40,451 bases of DNA from Candidatus Dojkabacteria bacterium (GTDB taxonomy: Archaea; Nanobdellota; Nanobdellia; Pacearchaeales; GW2011-AR1): NCBI GenBank assembly GCA_017610445.1, contig JAFCCB010000003.1, positions 1-40,451 of the forward strand, in the 5' to 3' direction. Below are positions 27,856 to 36,652 of this stretch, piece by piece; position 1 is the first letter of the stretch, and each line of letters begins with the position of its first letter. A program made the translations under genes and the position numbers. The notes beneath the pieces are model-generated. The model did no database searches and was not told where the DNA came from. It was given only the letters and a program-made list of their open reading frames with translations.

Positions 27856-28509
27856 TCAGAAACCCAAAGAATCAAAAACTTCCCCGATATTCTTTCTTTT
27901 TCTTTTACAAAGCTCCCCCTCTTTAACCCTCCAATTTATTACATAGTCCTCCCAATCTTTATTTTTTAATTCTATGCCATGTTTACCAAAAAATATCATT
28001 ATCTCATTATCAGAAAAACCTTTGTTAGTCTCCAAAATCAAACAAGGCACTTCACTCAAATATTTTCTGCCAGCTTTCATATAAGCAAGCAAAGAATGAT
28101 GCCCATCAAACAAAACAAACTCATTATCTTTCGTTCTAACTAATTTTATATTAGGCAACCCACAATTAAATAATATTTCCTCTCCTTTTTTAATTTGCCT
28201 AAACATTTTTTTTACTTTGCTTGCATCAATGCCTTCTTCATCATGAAGATTTATAATTTCCCTTAATAAAACATCATTTTTTATTTCTCTCTTTATTTCC
28301 TTAATTTTATATTTCAAAAAAATTTCATCTCTAAAAAAATCTACTATATCATATATTGTTTCTCTTCCTGAACAAGGAATCTTTGTTACAGAAATCTCAA
28401 CTAAAGATTTTTGTTTTAAAGGGAAACTCAGTTTTATAATTTTATATTCCATAAAAAAATCAATTATAATAAGATTATAAACATATCTTCTTAAATTCAA
28501 AAACCCCAA
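27856..28509 (-). CDS. ParB/sulfiredoxin-like nuclease-fold domain protein
   Basis: LFDGHHSLLAYMKAGRKYLSEVPCLIL; likely start MEYKIIKLSF at about 28452. Confidence 0.6.
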   Translation of the reverse strand: MGFLNLRRYVYNLIIIDFFMEYKIIKLSFPLKQKSLVEISVTKIPCSGRETIYDIVDFFRDEIFLKYKIKEIKREIKNDVLLREIINLHDEEGIDASKVKKMFRQIKKGEEILFNCGLPNIKLVRTKDNEFVLFDGHHSLLAYMKAGRKYLSEVPCLILETNKGFSDNEIMIFFGKHGIELKNKDWEDYVINWRVKEGELCKRKRKNIGEVFDSLGF

Positions 28510-28540
28510 GATATTTAAGCAAGTTTTCTTTTTCTTTATT

Positions 28541-29674
28541 ATGGTAAAAAAAGTAGTCTGGATTTCAAGTTACCTGCCTCGTTCATGCGGAATAGCATTT
28601 TATTCTGAACATTACATAAGATCTCTAAAAAAATATGCAAAAAAAACAGGGAAGAAAATTTCTTTTAAAATTATAGCGCATACAGACGCAAAAAAAGCAG
28701 ATTATCCAATAATAGATAATATAAAAGACAAAAATTGGCATTTTAAAGTTTTAAAAATAATAAAAAAAGAAAAACCAGATATTGTTCATATCCAGCATGA
28801 ATATGGTTTATATGAAACTTACAGAGACTGCAATAAAAGAGTTATAGAACTAATCAAACTTATCAGAAAAGAAAAAATCCCAATAGTCATGACTTATCAT
28901 AGTATTTATGAAAAACTGACAAAACCTCATGCAAATTTTGTCAGTAAAAGCTTAAAGCAGTTAAACGCAGGAATTTTTCATGAACAATATCAAAAACAAG
29001 CCCTGAAAAATAATATTGGCTGGGCTCCTGAAAATGTTTATGTTCTCCCTCACGGCTCAAGAGAAGATATTAAATTAAACAAAAAAGAAGTAAGAAAAGA
29101 TTTTGATTACAACAACAATCTTATTGTCGGTTCTGCAGGATTGGCAGATGAAAGAAAAGGATTTAGAACATTAATAAAACAATGGCCAAAAGTAGTAAAA
29201 AGATTCCCAAATGCAATCCTCTCTTTAGAATTAAAACCACACAAAAATCCTGCAACAAAAATTTACATAGACAAAGTTTTAGAAGAAGTTATGAAAAATT
29301 CAGTAAGCAAAAACATAGAATTTATTGTTAAAAATTATGGAGAAATAGAATTTTACAAGAGATTAATAAGTTTTGATATTTTAGCTCTGCCTTATAAAAG
29401 TGAATCTCAATCAGGGGTTTTAGCTCATGGTTTTGCTGTCGCAACTCCTGCAATTGTTACAGACATAGAGGGGCTAGGAGCAGAAATAAGAAACAGCAAA
29501 GCAGGAATTGCAGTAAAAAAAAGACAGGATTTTTACAAAGCAATTAACAAACTTTTAGCAAATCCAAAACTTAGAGGCCAAATGTCAAGAAATGCACAAA
29601 ATTATGTAAAAAAAACAAACGGCTGGAACATAATCGCAAAAAAAACTTTTGAAATTTATAAGGAGTTTTGGTGA
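28541..29674 (+). CDS. GT4-family glycosyltransferase
   Basis: VWISSYLPRSCGIAFYSEHYIRSL, HIQHEYGLYE, GSAGLADERKGFRTLIKQWP, SFDILALPYKSESQSGVLAHGFA. Confidence 0.88.
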   Translation: MVKKVVWISSYLPRSCGIAFYSEHYIRSLKKYAKKTGKKISFKIIAHTDAKKADYPIIDNIKDKNWHFKVLKIIKKEKPDIVHIQHEYGLYETYRDCNKRVIELIKLIRKEKIPIVMTYHSIYEKLTKPHANFVSKSLKQLNAGIFHEQYQKQALKNNIGWAPENVYVLPHGSREDIKLNKKEVRKDFDYNNNLIVGSAGLADERKGFRTLIKQWPKVVKRFPNAILSLELKPHKNPATKIYIDKVLEEVMKNSVSKNIEFIVKNYGEIEFYKRLISFDILALPYKSESQSGVLAHGFAVATPAIVTDIEGLGAEIRNSKAGIAVKKRQDFYKAINKLLANPKLRGQMSRNAQNYVKKTNGWNIIAKKTFEIYKEFW

Positions 29675-29744
29675 TGCCCACGTTACATGGATTACAGAAT
29701 TGCATTCCCAAAAGTGTGATTTATTTAGTTATCATCTCTTGTAA

Positions 29745-29954
29745 TTTAATAAGATTAAGGATAAATTATTAAAAGAGAAAACAATAAAACAAATTAAGAA
29801 AATAATTCTAAATCCAGAAGTTGGAAAACCAATGAGAAATTTGAGAAAAGGAACAAGAGGGTTATATGCTAATCCCTATAGATTATCCTATGCATGTCTT
29901 CTCAATAAAGATAAAATAATAATTTTAGATTTATATCCTAAAAAGAAGCAATGA
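29745..29954 (+). pseudogene. N-terminally truncated RelE/ParE-family toxin remnant
   Basis: FNKIKDKLLKEKTIKQIKKIILNPEVGKPMRNLRKGTRGLYANPYRLSYACLLNKDKIIILDLYPKKKQ*; TAA at 29742-29744 directly upstream, no ATG. Confidence 0.65.
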
Positions 29955-30019
29955 GATGAAAAAATAATCCTTTTATGAACCTAAGGTTAAATGCCTCTGC
30001 TAGACTTAAACTAATTTCA

Positions 30020-30877
30020 TTAAATCAGCTTCAATCCCTCAAAATCAAACTTAAAATCAATAACTTTTCTTCCAAACTTTTTCTTTAACTTTCTCTTATC
30101 ACCAAAAAATAAAATACTTCCTCCACCCCCAGCACCGCAAACCTTTGCGCCAATAGCCCCATTCTCCATTCCTTTTTTAATTATTTTCCTAACATTAAAA
30201 GGAACAATAGAACTGTCTAACTTTTCTCTCTCAACAGTTTCAGAATTCATTAATTCAGCAAACCTGTCTAAATCTTTTTTTAATAAAGCATTTTTCATTT
30301 CATAAGCAATAGCTTTAATTTTTAACAAATTCTTTGTATTCTTTCCCTTCCTTAAATTATCAACCATTGCTTTATTAGAATCCCCTGAAAAATGTGGTTC
30401 TCCAGTATAAACTAAAGTTAATTTACTTTCTAATTCTTTAATAATCTTTCTTGGCAATTTCAATCTAGCAACCTTAACTTTATCTCTTTTAAATTCAAAA
30501 AAATTTATCCCGCCAAAAGCAGAAGCATATTGGTCTTGTTTTCCACCAACTAAATCCATTGCCTGTTCTAATTTATAAACATCTTCTGCAATCTCTTTTT
30601 TATTTTTAGAATTAAATTTATTTGGAGTTTGTGAAATTAAAGCCAGCCAAACTAAATTCATAACCCCTGAAGTCCCAAGCCCACTTGAAGTTGGAATATC
30701 CCCAGAATACTCTAAATAAGTTCTTTTATTTCCAATAATTAATTTCCCAGTAATATATTTATTGATAGTTGCATTTAGAACAGCCCCGCCATACTTATCT
30801 TTAAATGGAGAAATATCCGTTGTTCCACCGCCAAAGTCAATTCTAACTGGTGCTTTGACTTTTTTAATTATTTTCAT
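30020..30877 (-). CDS. GHMP kinase (D-glycero-D-manno-heptose 7-phosphate kinase HddA-like)
   Basis: KAPVRIDFGGGTTDISPFKDKYGGAVLNATINKY, TSSGLGTSG, GGKQDQYASAFGG, GAKVCGAGGGGSILFF. Confidence 0.85.
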   Translation of the reverse strand: MKIIKKVKAPVRIDFGGGTTDISPFKDKYGGAVLNATINKYITGKLIIGNKRTYLEYSGDIPTSSGLGTSGVMNLVWLALISQTPNKFNSKNKKEIAEDVYKLEQAMDLVGGKQDQYASAFGGINFFEFKRDKVKVARLKLPRKIIKELESKLTLVYTGEPHFSGDSNKAMVDNLRKGKNTKNLLKIKAIAYEMKNALLKKDLDRFAELMNSETVEREKLDSSIVPFNVRKIIKKGMENGAIGAKVCGAGGGGSILFFGDKRKLKKKFGRKVIDFKFDFEGLKLI

Positions 30878-31125
30878 TCTACCTCGACTTTAAATTTTGT
30901 TATGATTAAAATTCCAAGTACAGCTAAAAAAGTTATAATTAAGGCTGTCATGAGTTTATAGATATAAAGGGGGCTTGGTAAACCAAGCGATTTTACAAAA
31001 TAACCTACTATTTCTGAAATAAAATCTCTCCAAGTAAGTGCTATAAGAAATCCAAAAGCAGCTATTGTGGCAAGTACTATTTGTTTTCTAAATTCTCTTC
31101 TAAATTTTCTAACTTTTTCTCTCAT
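30874..31125 (-). CDS. Small membrane protein (DUF5654-like)
   Basis: MREKVRKFRREFRKQIVLATIAAFGFLIALTWRDFISEIVGYF; internal ATG at about 31125 overlaps the ROK stop; 4-nt overlap with the GHMP kinase. Confidence 0.6.
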   Translation of the reverse strand: MREKVRKFRREFRKQIVLATIAAFGFLIALTWRDFISEIVGYFVKSLGLPSPLYIYKLMTALIITFLAVLGILIITKFKVEVE

Positions 31126-31943
31126 TTTACCAACAAACTCGCCCCCAAAATTCCAGGATGCTCTAATTTTGTCCATTCAATTTCAGGCATCCTCGGCAAT
31201 GCAACATATTTTTTTGTTTCTTTTTTTATCATATTTAAAAATTTATTCCCAGTTTCTTTTACCCCCCCTGATAAAATCACAATTTCTGGGTCAAAAATAT
31301 TAATTAAACTTGCTATCCCTTCTCCTAAACATTTTGAAATTTTATTTAAAATTCTTTTGACTTTTTTGTCTTTCTTCTTTAATAAATCTTTTATTAAAAG
31401 TTTTTTTCCGAAATATTTTTTAACCAGCCCTCTGTTCTTTTTCCATATTGCTTCAAAATCTTTTCCTTTATCAAGGATTATATGCCCAAGTTCTCCTGCA
31501 TAACCGCTTCCTTTGTAAAGCTCACCATTAATAATTATGCCCCCACCAATCCCAGTTCCCAAAGTTAAGACAATAAAATTCTTCTTTTTGCATCCCAGCT
31601 TCATTTCAGCCAATGCCACACAACTTGCATCATTCTCCACTACAGTTTTTTTATTAAATACTTTCTTTACTTTTTCTTTCAGATTAAAATTCTGAAGCGG
31701 AAGATTAGGTGGATTTTTTATTATCCCGTTTTCAAGAGGCCCAGGGCTCGCTATCCCAATAGCTCTGACATTTTTTGTCATTAAAGAAGAAATAGAATCA
31801 AATAAGGCTATAATTAAATTGTGTTTTTGTTTAGGAGTTTTCCTTTTTTTATAATTTATAATTTTATTCCCCCTAACAAGAGCAACCCTTAAATTAGTCC
31901 CCCCTAAATCAATCGTAATAACATCTTTTTTAAATCCTACCAT
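31122..31943 (-). CDS. ROK family sugar kinase
   Basis: TIDLGGTNLRVALVRG, IGIASPGPLENG, LGTGIGGGIIINGELYKGSGYAGELGH. Confidence 0.9.
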   Translation of the reverse strand: MVGFKKDVITIDLGGTNLRVALVRGNKIINYKKRKTPKQKHNLIIALFDSISSLMTKNVRAIGIASPGPLENGIIKNPPNLPLQNFNLKEKVKKVFNKKTVVENDASCVALAEMKLGCKKKNFIVLTLGTGIGGGIIINGELYKGSGYAGELGHIILDKGKDFEAIWKKNRGLVKKYFGKKLLIKDLLKKKDKKVKRILNKISKCLGEGIASLINIFDPEIVILSGGVKETGNKFLNMIKKETKKYVALPRMPEIEWTKLEHPGILGASLLVK

Positions 31944-32265
31944 ATTTATCCTCCAATCTCACTTCATCTTTCTCTGAAAATCTACCAAAAGAAATTTCTA
32001 AAACTATCACTTTATTTTCTCCAGCAATAATCCTGTGAGCAGTATTTCTCTTAATTTTAATCACACTTTCTTTCTTAACCTTAATCTTCCTTTTTCCAAG
32101 CTGAACCTGTCCTGGAGTCAAAAAATACCACATCTCATCTCTTTTTTTATGTTTCTGAAGACTTAACATTTGTTTAGGTTTGATTGTTAAAATCTTCACA
32201 CTACACTTTTTATTTAAAACAAATCTTTTCATTTCACCCCACGGGCGTTTAATTACCTTCACCAT
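31930..32265 (-). CDS. Cupin, mannose-6-phosphate isomerase type II-like
   Basis: KRPWGEMKRFVLNKKCSVKILTIKPKQMLSLQKHKKRDEMWYFLTPG...NTAHRIIAGENKVIVLEISFGRF. Confidence 0.8.
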   Translation of the reverse strand: MVKVIKRPWGEMKRFVLNKKCSVKILTIKPKQMLSLQKHKKRDEMWYFLTPGQVQLGKRKIKVKKESVIKIKRNTAHRIIAGENKVIVLEISFGRFSEKDEVRLEDKYGRI

Positions 32266-32359
32266 CTTTATAATAAAAGAAAAAAAGATTTTAAATAGTT
32301 TGTGATGAACGAAAACCTTAAATATGTTCCATTTCTTATATTAAAATAAAAAGAGGAAA

Positions 32360-33103
32360 ATGTTCAATCTAAAAAATAAAACAGCCATAGTTACTGGTTC
32401 TGCAAGAGGCATTGGACAGTCTATTGCTGTAGAACTTGCAAGACATGGAGCAGATGTTGTTGTAACAGACATAATCCCTGGACAGCAAACAGTAAAAAAA
32501 ATAAAGGCATTAAAAAGAAACTCTTTTTTTGTCAAAACAGATATCTCAAAAAAACAGGAAATTGAAAATTTAATAAAAGAAACAATCAAAAAATTTAAAA
32601 AAATTGATATCCTAGTCAATAATGCAGGAATTTTTATCACAGAACCAACTAAAAAAGTATCTGAAGAATCTTGGGATAAAACCATTGATATAAATTTAAA
32701 AGGTTATTTTTTATGTTCACAAACAGCACTAAAATACATGAAAAAAGGCTCTTCTATTATTAATATCTCCTCTGTTGCAGGAATTTTAGGTTATGCACAA
32801 GCAGCAGCTTATTGCGCTTCTAAAGGTGGAACCAGATTATTAACAAAATCTTTAGCAGCAGAATATGGCCCATTAGGAATAAGAATTAACTCTATTCATC
32901 CTGGAATAATAGAAACAGCAATGACTAAAAATTTATTAGCTGATAAAAAAACAAGAGAGGCTTCTTTAGCAAAACTTCCATTAAAAAGAACAGGCAAGCC
33001 AATTGACATTGCAGGAGCTGCTGTTTTCCTGGCAAGTGATGCTTCTTCATATATGACCGGTACAGAAACTGTAATAGATGGTGGCTGGACTTGTACTCTG
33101 TAA
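32360..33103 (+). CDS. SDR-family oxidoreductase (FabG/glucose dehydrogenase-like)
   Basis: TGSARGIGQSIAVELA, NNAG, YCASKGG, SDASSYMTGTETVIDGGWT. Confidence 0.92.
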   Translation: MFNLKNKTAIVTGSARGIGQSIAVELARHGADVVVTDIIPGQQTVKKIKALKRNSFFVKTDISKKQEIENLIKETIKKFKKIDILVNNAGIFITEPTKKVSEESWDKTIDINLKGYFLCSQTALKYMKKGSSIINISSVAGILGYAQAAAYCASKGGTRLLTKSLAAEYGPLGIRINSIHPGIIETAMTKNLLADKKTREASLAKLPLKRTGKPIDIAGAAVFLASDASSYMTGTETVIDGGWTCTL

Positions 33104-33118
33104 AAAAATCTTAAAAAT

Positions 33119-33247
33119 CTAATTCTTATTTATTAAACAATTTTTTAAACTCTTAATACTTTTTGCAGTAACATAAATTGGTTCTTTAAAATAACTGGTT
33201 AAAAAATTTTCAAGAGCAGAACCAATAGAAGCATAACACACATCTTT
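33119..33247 (-). pseudogene. Short C-terminal gene remnant next to repeat copy 2
   Basis: KDVCYASIGSALENFLTSYFKEPIYVTAKSIKSLKNCLINKN* with no start codon and an upstream in-frame stop. Confidence 0.25.
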
Positions 33248-33270
33248 TTTTCAAAAAGTATATTATCACA

Positions 33271-33430
33271 TATGACATCCTCTCCACATTAAAGTGTGAA
33301 GTTTTCTTTTTAATATCTGTTTACAATTTTTAGCTAACAAAACAGAGCTTAAGCTTCTCATCATATCTCAAAGTTTTGCATATTATTGATACCATATCAT
33401 AAATGATATGGATTTCTTCTGCATTTAATA
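33271..33430 (-). mobile_element. Dispersed repeat copy 2, candidate IS200/IS605-derived non-autonomous element
   Basis: 160 bp; contains CCATATCAT-AA-ATGATATGG palindrome and CACATT-AA-AGTGTG hairpin. Confidence 0.7.
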
Positions 33431-33557
33431 ACTTTCAAAATCTTAATATTTTTATTTTCTATTTTTTGCATATTCTCAACATCTTATTCTAAGAAATCCT
33501 TTTTTTACTAAATATATTTATTCCCTTAATAAAAACAAAACCTTTTTCCAATGCATT

Positions 33558-34190
33558 TTAATCTTTCATCAACTCCCTCAACTTTTTCCCAGGATTTTTA
33601 GATTTGCAGACAGCAGAAGAAACCGCTATTCCATCCGCACCTAATTTCATGGCAATTTTCACATCTTCTCTTGAATGAATGCCAGCACCGACTAAAAATT
33701 GCATTTTTAATTTTTTAGCAATTTTTTCTATTAATTCTGATTTTACTTTACTAACTGACTTCTTCCCTCCAACTAATTCAGGAGGTTCAATAATCAAATA
33801 ATCTGGCTTCATTCTCTGGATTTTTTCAGCCTCTTTTAGCGTCGATGCAAAAACAATTGTTTTTAATCCAGTCTGCCTGCATCTCTTAATTGTCTTTTTT
33901 AAAATTCTGAATTTTAATTTATGCTCAGAATGATTTAAAAAACTGCCAACTGCCCCATCTTTTTTAACTGCTTCAGGAAGAATAAAACCAGTATATCTCC
34001 CTGGCTTGAAATAATCAACATGCTGGCTGTAAACTTTCAATTTTGTAGTTTTGGCAATTTCATAAATATCAGAAGCCTGAACTCCAATAATTATATCCTT
34101 ATTAACTTTTTCAATTACTTTAGCCAGATTAATAGCTTGTTTGCCTTGCTTGTAAGTTTTAAAATTAATTACAACTATTAGTTTTTCCAT
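33558..34190 (-). CDS. tpiA: Triosephosphate isomerase (archaeal type)
   Basis: VVINFKTYKQG, GVQASDIYEIA, GFILPEAVKKDGAVGSFLNHSEHKL, IIEPPELVGG, VGAGIHSREDV. Confidence 0.93.
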   Translation of the reverse strand: MEKLIVVINFKTYKQGKQAINLAKVIEKVNKDIIIGVQASDIYEIAKTTKLKVYSQHVDYFKPGRYTGFILPEAVKKDGAVGSFLNHSEHKLKFRILKKTIKRCRQTGLKTIVFASTLKEAEKIQRMKPDYLIIEPPELVGGKKSVSKVKSELIEKIAKKLKMQFLVGAGIHSREDVKIAMKLGADGIAVSSAVCKSKNPGKKLRELMKD

Positions 34191-34326
34191 TTTAGTTCAC
34201 TCCATCTTTTCATCTTTTCATACTTTAAACAACATTTTTAATAATCTTTAACATTAAAACTCTTAATATTATAAAATTTTGTTTTGCTCCATTTGTAAAT
34301 ACCTGATTTACATAAAAAAGTTTTTT

Positions 34327-35076
34327 TCATTTCCAAATCACCTTTTTAATTTTTTTTGTAATTTCAAGAGGTTTTTTATCCTGCCAAACATTTCTTCCAA
34401 TTGCCAAACCAATACAGCCAGCCTCAATAATTTCTTTAACCTGCTTTAATAAAACTCTCTCCCCCTTTTTCATTCCTCCTGCAATAACAACCTTGGTTTT
34501 ACCTGCGTTTTTCACAGCCCATTTTAAATCTTTAACATTTCCATTATACTTTATTTTAATAATGTCTGCTCCAATCTCCAAGCCAGTTCTTGCAGAATAA
34601 GCCATAAGTTCTTTGCTTGATTTTCCTTTAATTGATTTTCCACGAGGATAAATCCATGCAATTACAGGCAAACCTTTTGCATGAGCCTCCCTTTGTATTT
34701 TTTCAAACCCTTTTAACATTATTGATTCATATTCACTTCCTAAATAAATAGTATAGCCAACTGCATCAGCTCCAAGTTTTACAGCTTCTCTGACACTACA
34801 TAATTGCCTTGAAACCGGTTCTCCTTTAACCAAATTTGTCTTGCCATTTAATTTTAAAATTAAAGGGACTTTAGATTTTTTTATCAAAACATTATATTTT
34901 TCAGCTATTCCTTTTTGAAAAATCACACCAGTATAATCCCCTTTTTTAGCAATATCAATTATATATTCTGGATTTACATTCTTGTCATTAAAATCAGTTG
35001 GTCCATGCTCCAAACCCTGGTCATAAGCTAAAAAAAATGCTCTGCGTTTTTGTAAAATTTTATTTAATTTAATCAT
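34327..35076 (-). CDS. Class I fructose-bisphosphate aldolase, archaeal DhnA/FbaB type
   Basis: FFLAYDQGLEHGPTDF, AVGYTIYLGSEYE, VIAWIYPRG, KIKYNGN, KVVIAGGMK. Confidence 0.93.
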   Translation of the reverse strand: MIKLNKILQKRRAFFLAYDQGLEHGPTDFNDKNVNPEYIIDIAKKGDYTGVIFQKGIAEKYNVLIKKSKVPLILKLNGKTNLVKGEPVSRQLCSVREAVKLGADAVGYTIYLGSEYESIMLKGFEKIQREAHAKGLPVIAWIYPRGKSIKGKSSKELMAYSARTGLEIGADIIKIKYNGNVKDLKWAVKNAGKTKVVIAGGMKKGERVLLKQVKEIIEAGCIGLAIGRNVWQDKKPLEITKKIKKVIWK

Positions 35077-35077
35077 T

Positions 35078-35527
35078 TTAAACCCTGCAAAAATCCTTAA
35101 TTTTGTTTTTGTATAAATTATTTTTAATTTCTTTTGTCTTTAACACTAAGGTATTTATTGGTTTTTTTGAAAGTTGTTTCATTTTCTGAAAAACTTTTCC
35201 ATATGTTCCTTGATAAGTGCAGAAAAAAGCAACTTTCTTAAACTTATTTTTAGTTAAATAAGTCCTAACAGGAGAAGACATTGTATGCGCCCAAACAGGA
35301 GTTCCAATAATTACCAAATCATACTCAAAAGGATTTTTCTCTGTTTTACTAATAGAAGGCATTTTTTTAAAAATTGCCTCAATAGAAGCTTTAATAGCTC
35401 CAAAAATTCCAAGATAATTTTTAAAAGAAGTAATTTCTTCAATATCAGCATTTAAATTTCTGGAAATTTTTTCTCCAATTTTTCTTGTTACTCCGGTTCT
35501 AGAATAAAAAACAACTAATATCTTCAT
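35078..35527 (-). CDS. Flavodoxin family protein
   Basis: MKILVVFYSRTGVTRKIGEKISRNL, DLVIIGTPVWAHTMSSPVRTYL. Confidence 0.88.
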   Translation of the reverse strand: MKILVVFYSRTGVTRKIGEKISRNLNADIEEITSFKNYLGIFGAIKASIEAIFKKMPSISKTEKNPFEYDLVIIGTPVWAHTMSSPVRTYLTKNKFKKVAFFCTYQGTYGKVFQKMKQLSKKPINTLVLKTKEIKNNLYKNKIKDFCRV

Positions 35528-36423
35528 TTTAATTTCATCCTCAATAAATTATTTTTAGCTCCAATATGTTTTATAACACCCTCGCTCTCGCGCAAACCAA
35601 TCCTTAAACTCTCATTAATACTTTTCCCTGTAATTTGTCCAGCAACAAAACCAGAGGCAAATGCATCCCCGGCACCGGTTCTTTCAACAACCCTAATTTT
35701 ATTTGGCTTAAGAAAATACTTCCTAGTGCCATCATAACAGCTAATCAAATTATTTTTATCTGTTATCACCGCAATTTTTGGACCAAGTTTATGCAGATCC
35801 AAAAGCAAATCTTTTTTCTTCCCGCCAACCAACATTTCTGCTTCTTGTTTATTCATAATAACAACATCACACAATTTTAAAAATAACTTTAAATTTTTTC
35901 TTTTGATTAAATAAGAGCTTGGATTAAATGCAATCTTAACTCCTTTATTTTTTAAAATTTTAATAAGTTTTTTCTGTGTTTCAAAACTTTTTCCTAACAC
36001 CGACGATAAATAAAGCCATTTTGTTTTAAATTTTTTAATATCTTTTATTCCTATCTCATCATTAACTCCCTTGTAAGTTAAAATTGTCCTATTTTTTTCT
36101 TTGCTGTCCAAGATAACAGAATAACCGCTATTTGCATTTTCCTCTTTTTTTCCTAAAAATTTAATTTTTTCTTTTTTGAATAAATCCAGCACTTTTTTTC
36201 CAGATTCATCATCTCCTATTTTGCAAATACATCCTGTTTTTAAACCTAAACAGGAAAAAGCAACTGCAGTATTAGTCCCCCCCCCACCAATATCAAATCT
36301 TAAATCTTTAATTAAAATTTTAGCTCCAACAGGATAACTAATAAAATTTTTTCTTTCACTTAAATCTGTGCTTACAAAAACATCTGCAATCGCAGAGCCA
36401 AAACTTACAATATCAAATTCCAT
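35524..36423 (-). CDS. PfkB/ribokinase-family carbohydrate kinase
   Basis: FDIGGGGTNTAVAFSCLG, RVVERTGAGDAFASGFVAG. Confidence 0.92.
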   Translation of the reverse strand: MEFDIVSFGSAIADVFVSTDLSERKNFISYPVGAKILIKDLRFDIGGGGTNTAVAFSCLGLKTGCICKIGDDESGKKVLDLFKKEKIKFLGKKEENANSGYSVILDSKEKNRTILTYKGVNDEIGIKDIKKFKTKWLYLSSVLGKSFETQKKLIKILKNKGVKIAFNPSSYLIKRKNLKLFLKLCDVVIMNKQEAEMLVGGKKKDLLLDLHKLGPKIAVITDKNNLISCYDGTRKYFLKPNKIRVVERTGAGDAFASGFVAGQITGKSINESLRIGLRESEGVIKHIGAKNNLLRMKLK

Positions 36424-36436
36424 CTTAATCTAAACT

Positions 36437-36604
36437 TTATTTTAGAAAAAACCAATATCCTGCAATCCCTAAAATAATTACCACAACTAACCAAACCCAC
36501 CACTTTTTATACCATTTAACTCCACTAACTGGCTGAGCTGTTTGAGTTGCAGCAGTAGTTTCAACAGAGTCTGTTGCTTGAACTTGCTGTGCTTCTTGTG
36601 CCAT
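36437..36604 (-). CDS. Small C-tail-anchored membrane protein
   Basis: MAQEAQQVQATDSVETTAATQTAQPVSGVKWYKKWWVWLVVVIILGIAGYWFFLK*; 55 aa, absent from the ORF track. Confidence 0.65.
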   Translation of the reverse strand: MAQEAQQVQATDSVETTAATQTAQPVSGVKWYKKWWVWLVVVIILGIAGYWFFLK

Positions 36605-36652
36605 TTTACCTCCTTTATATTAAATTAAACAAAGAATTCAAGATTATAAATC

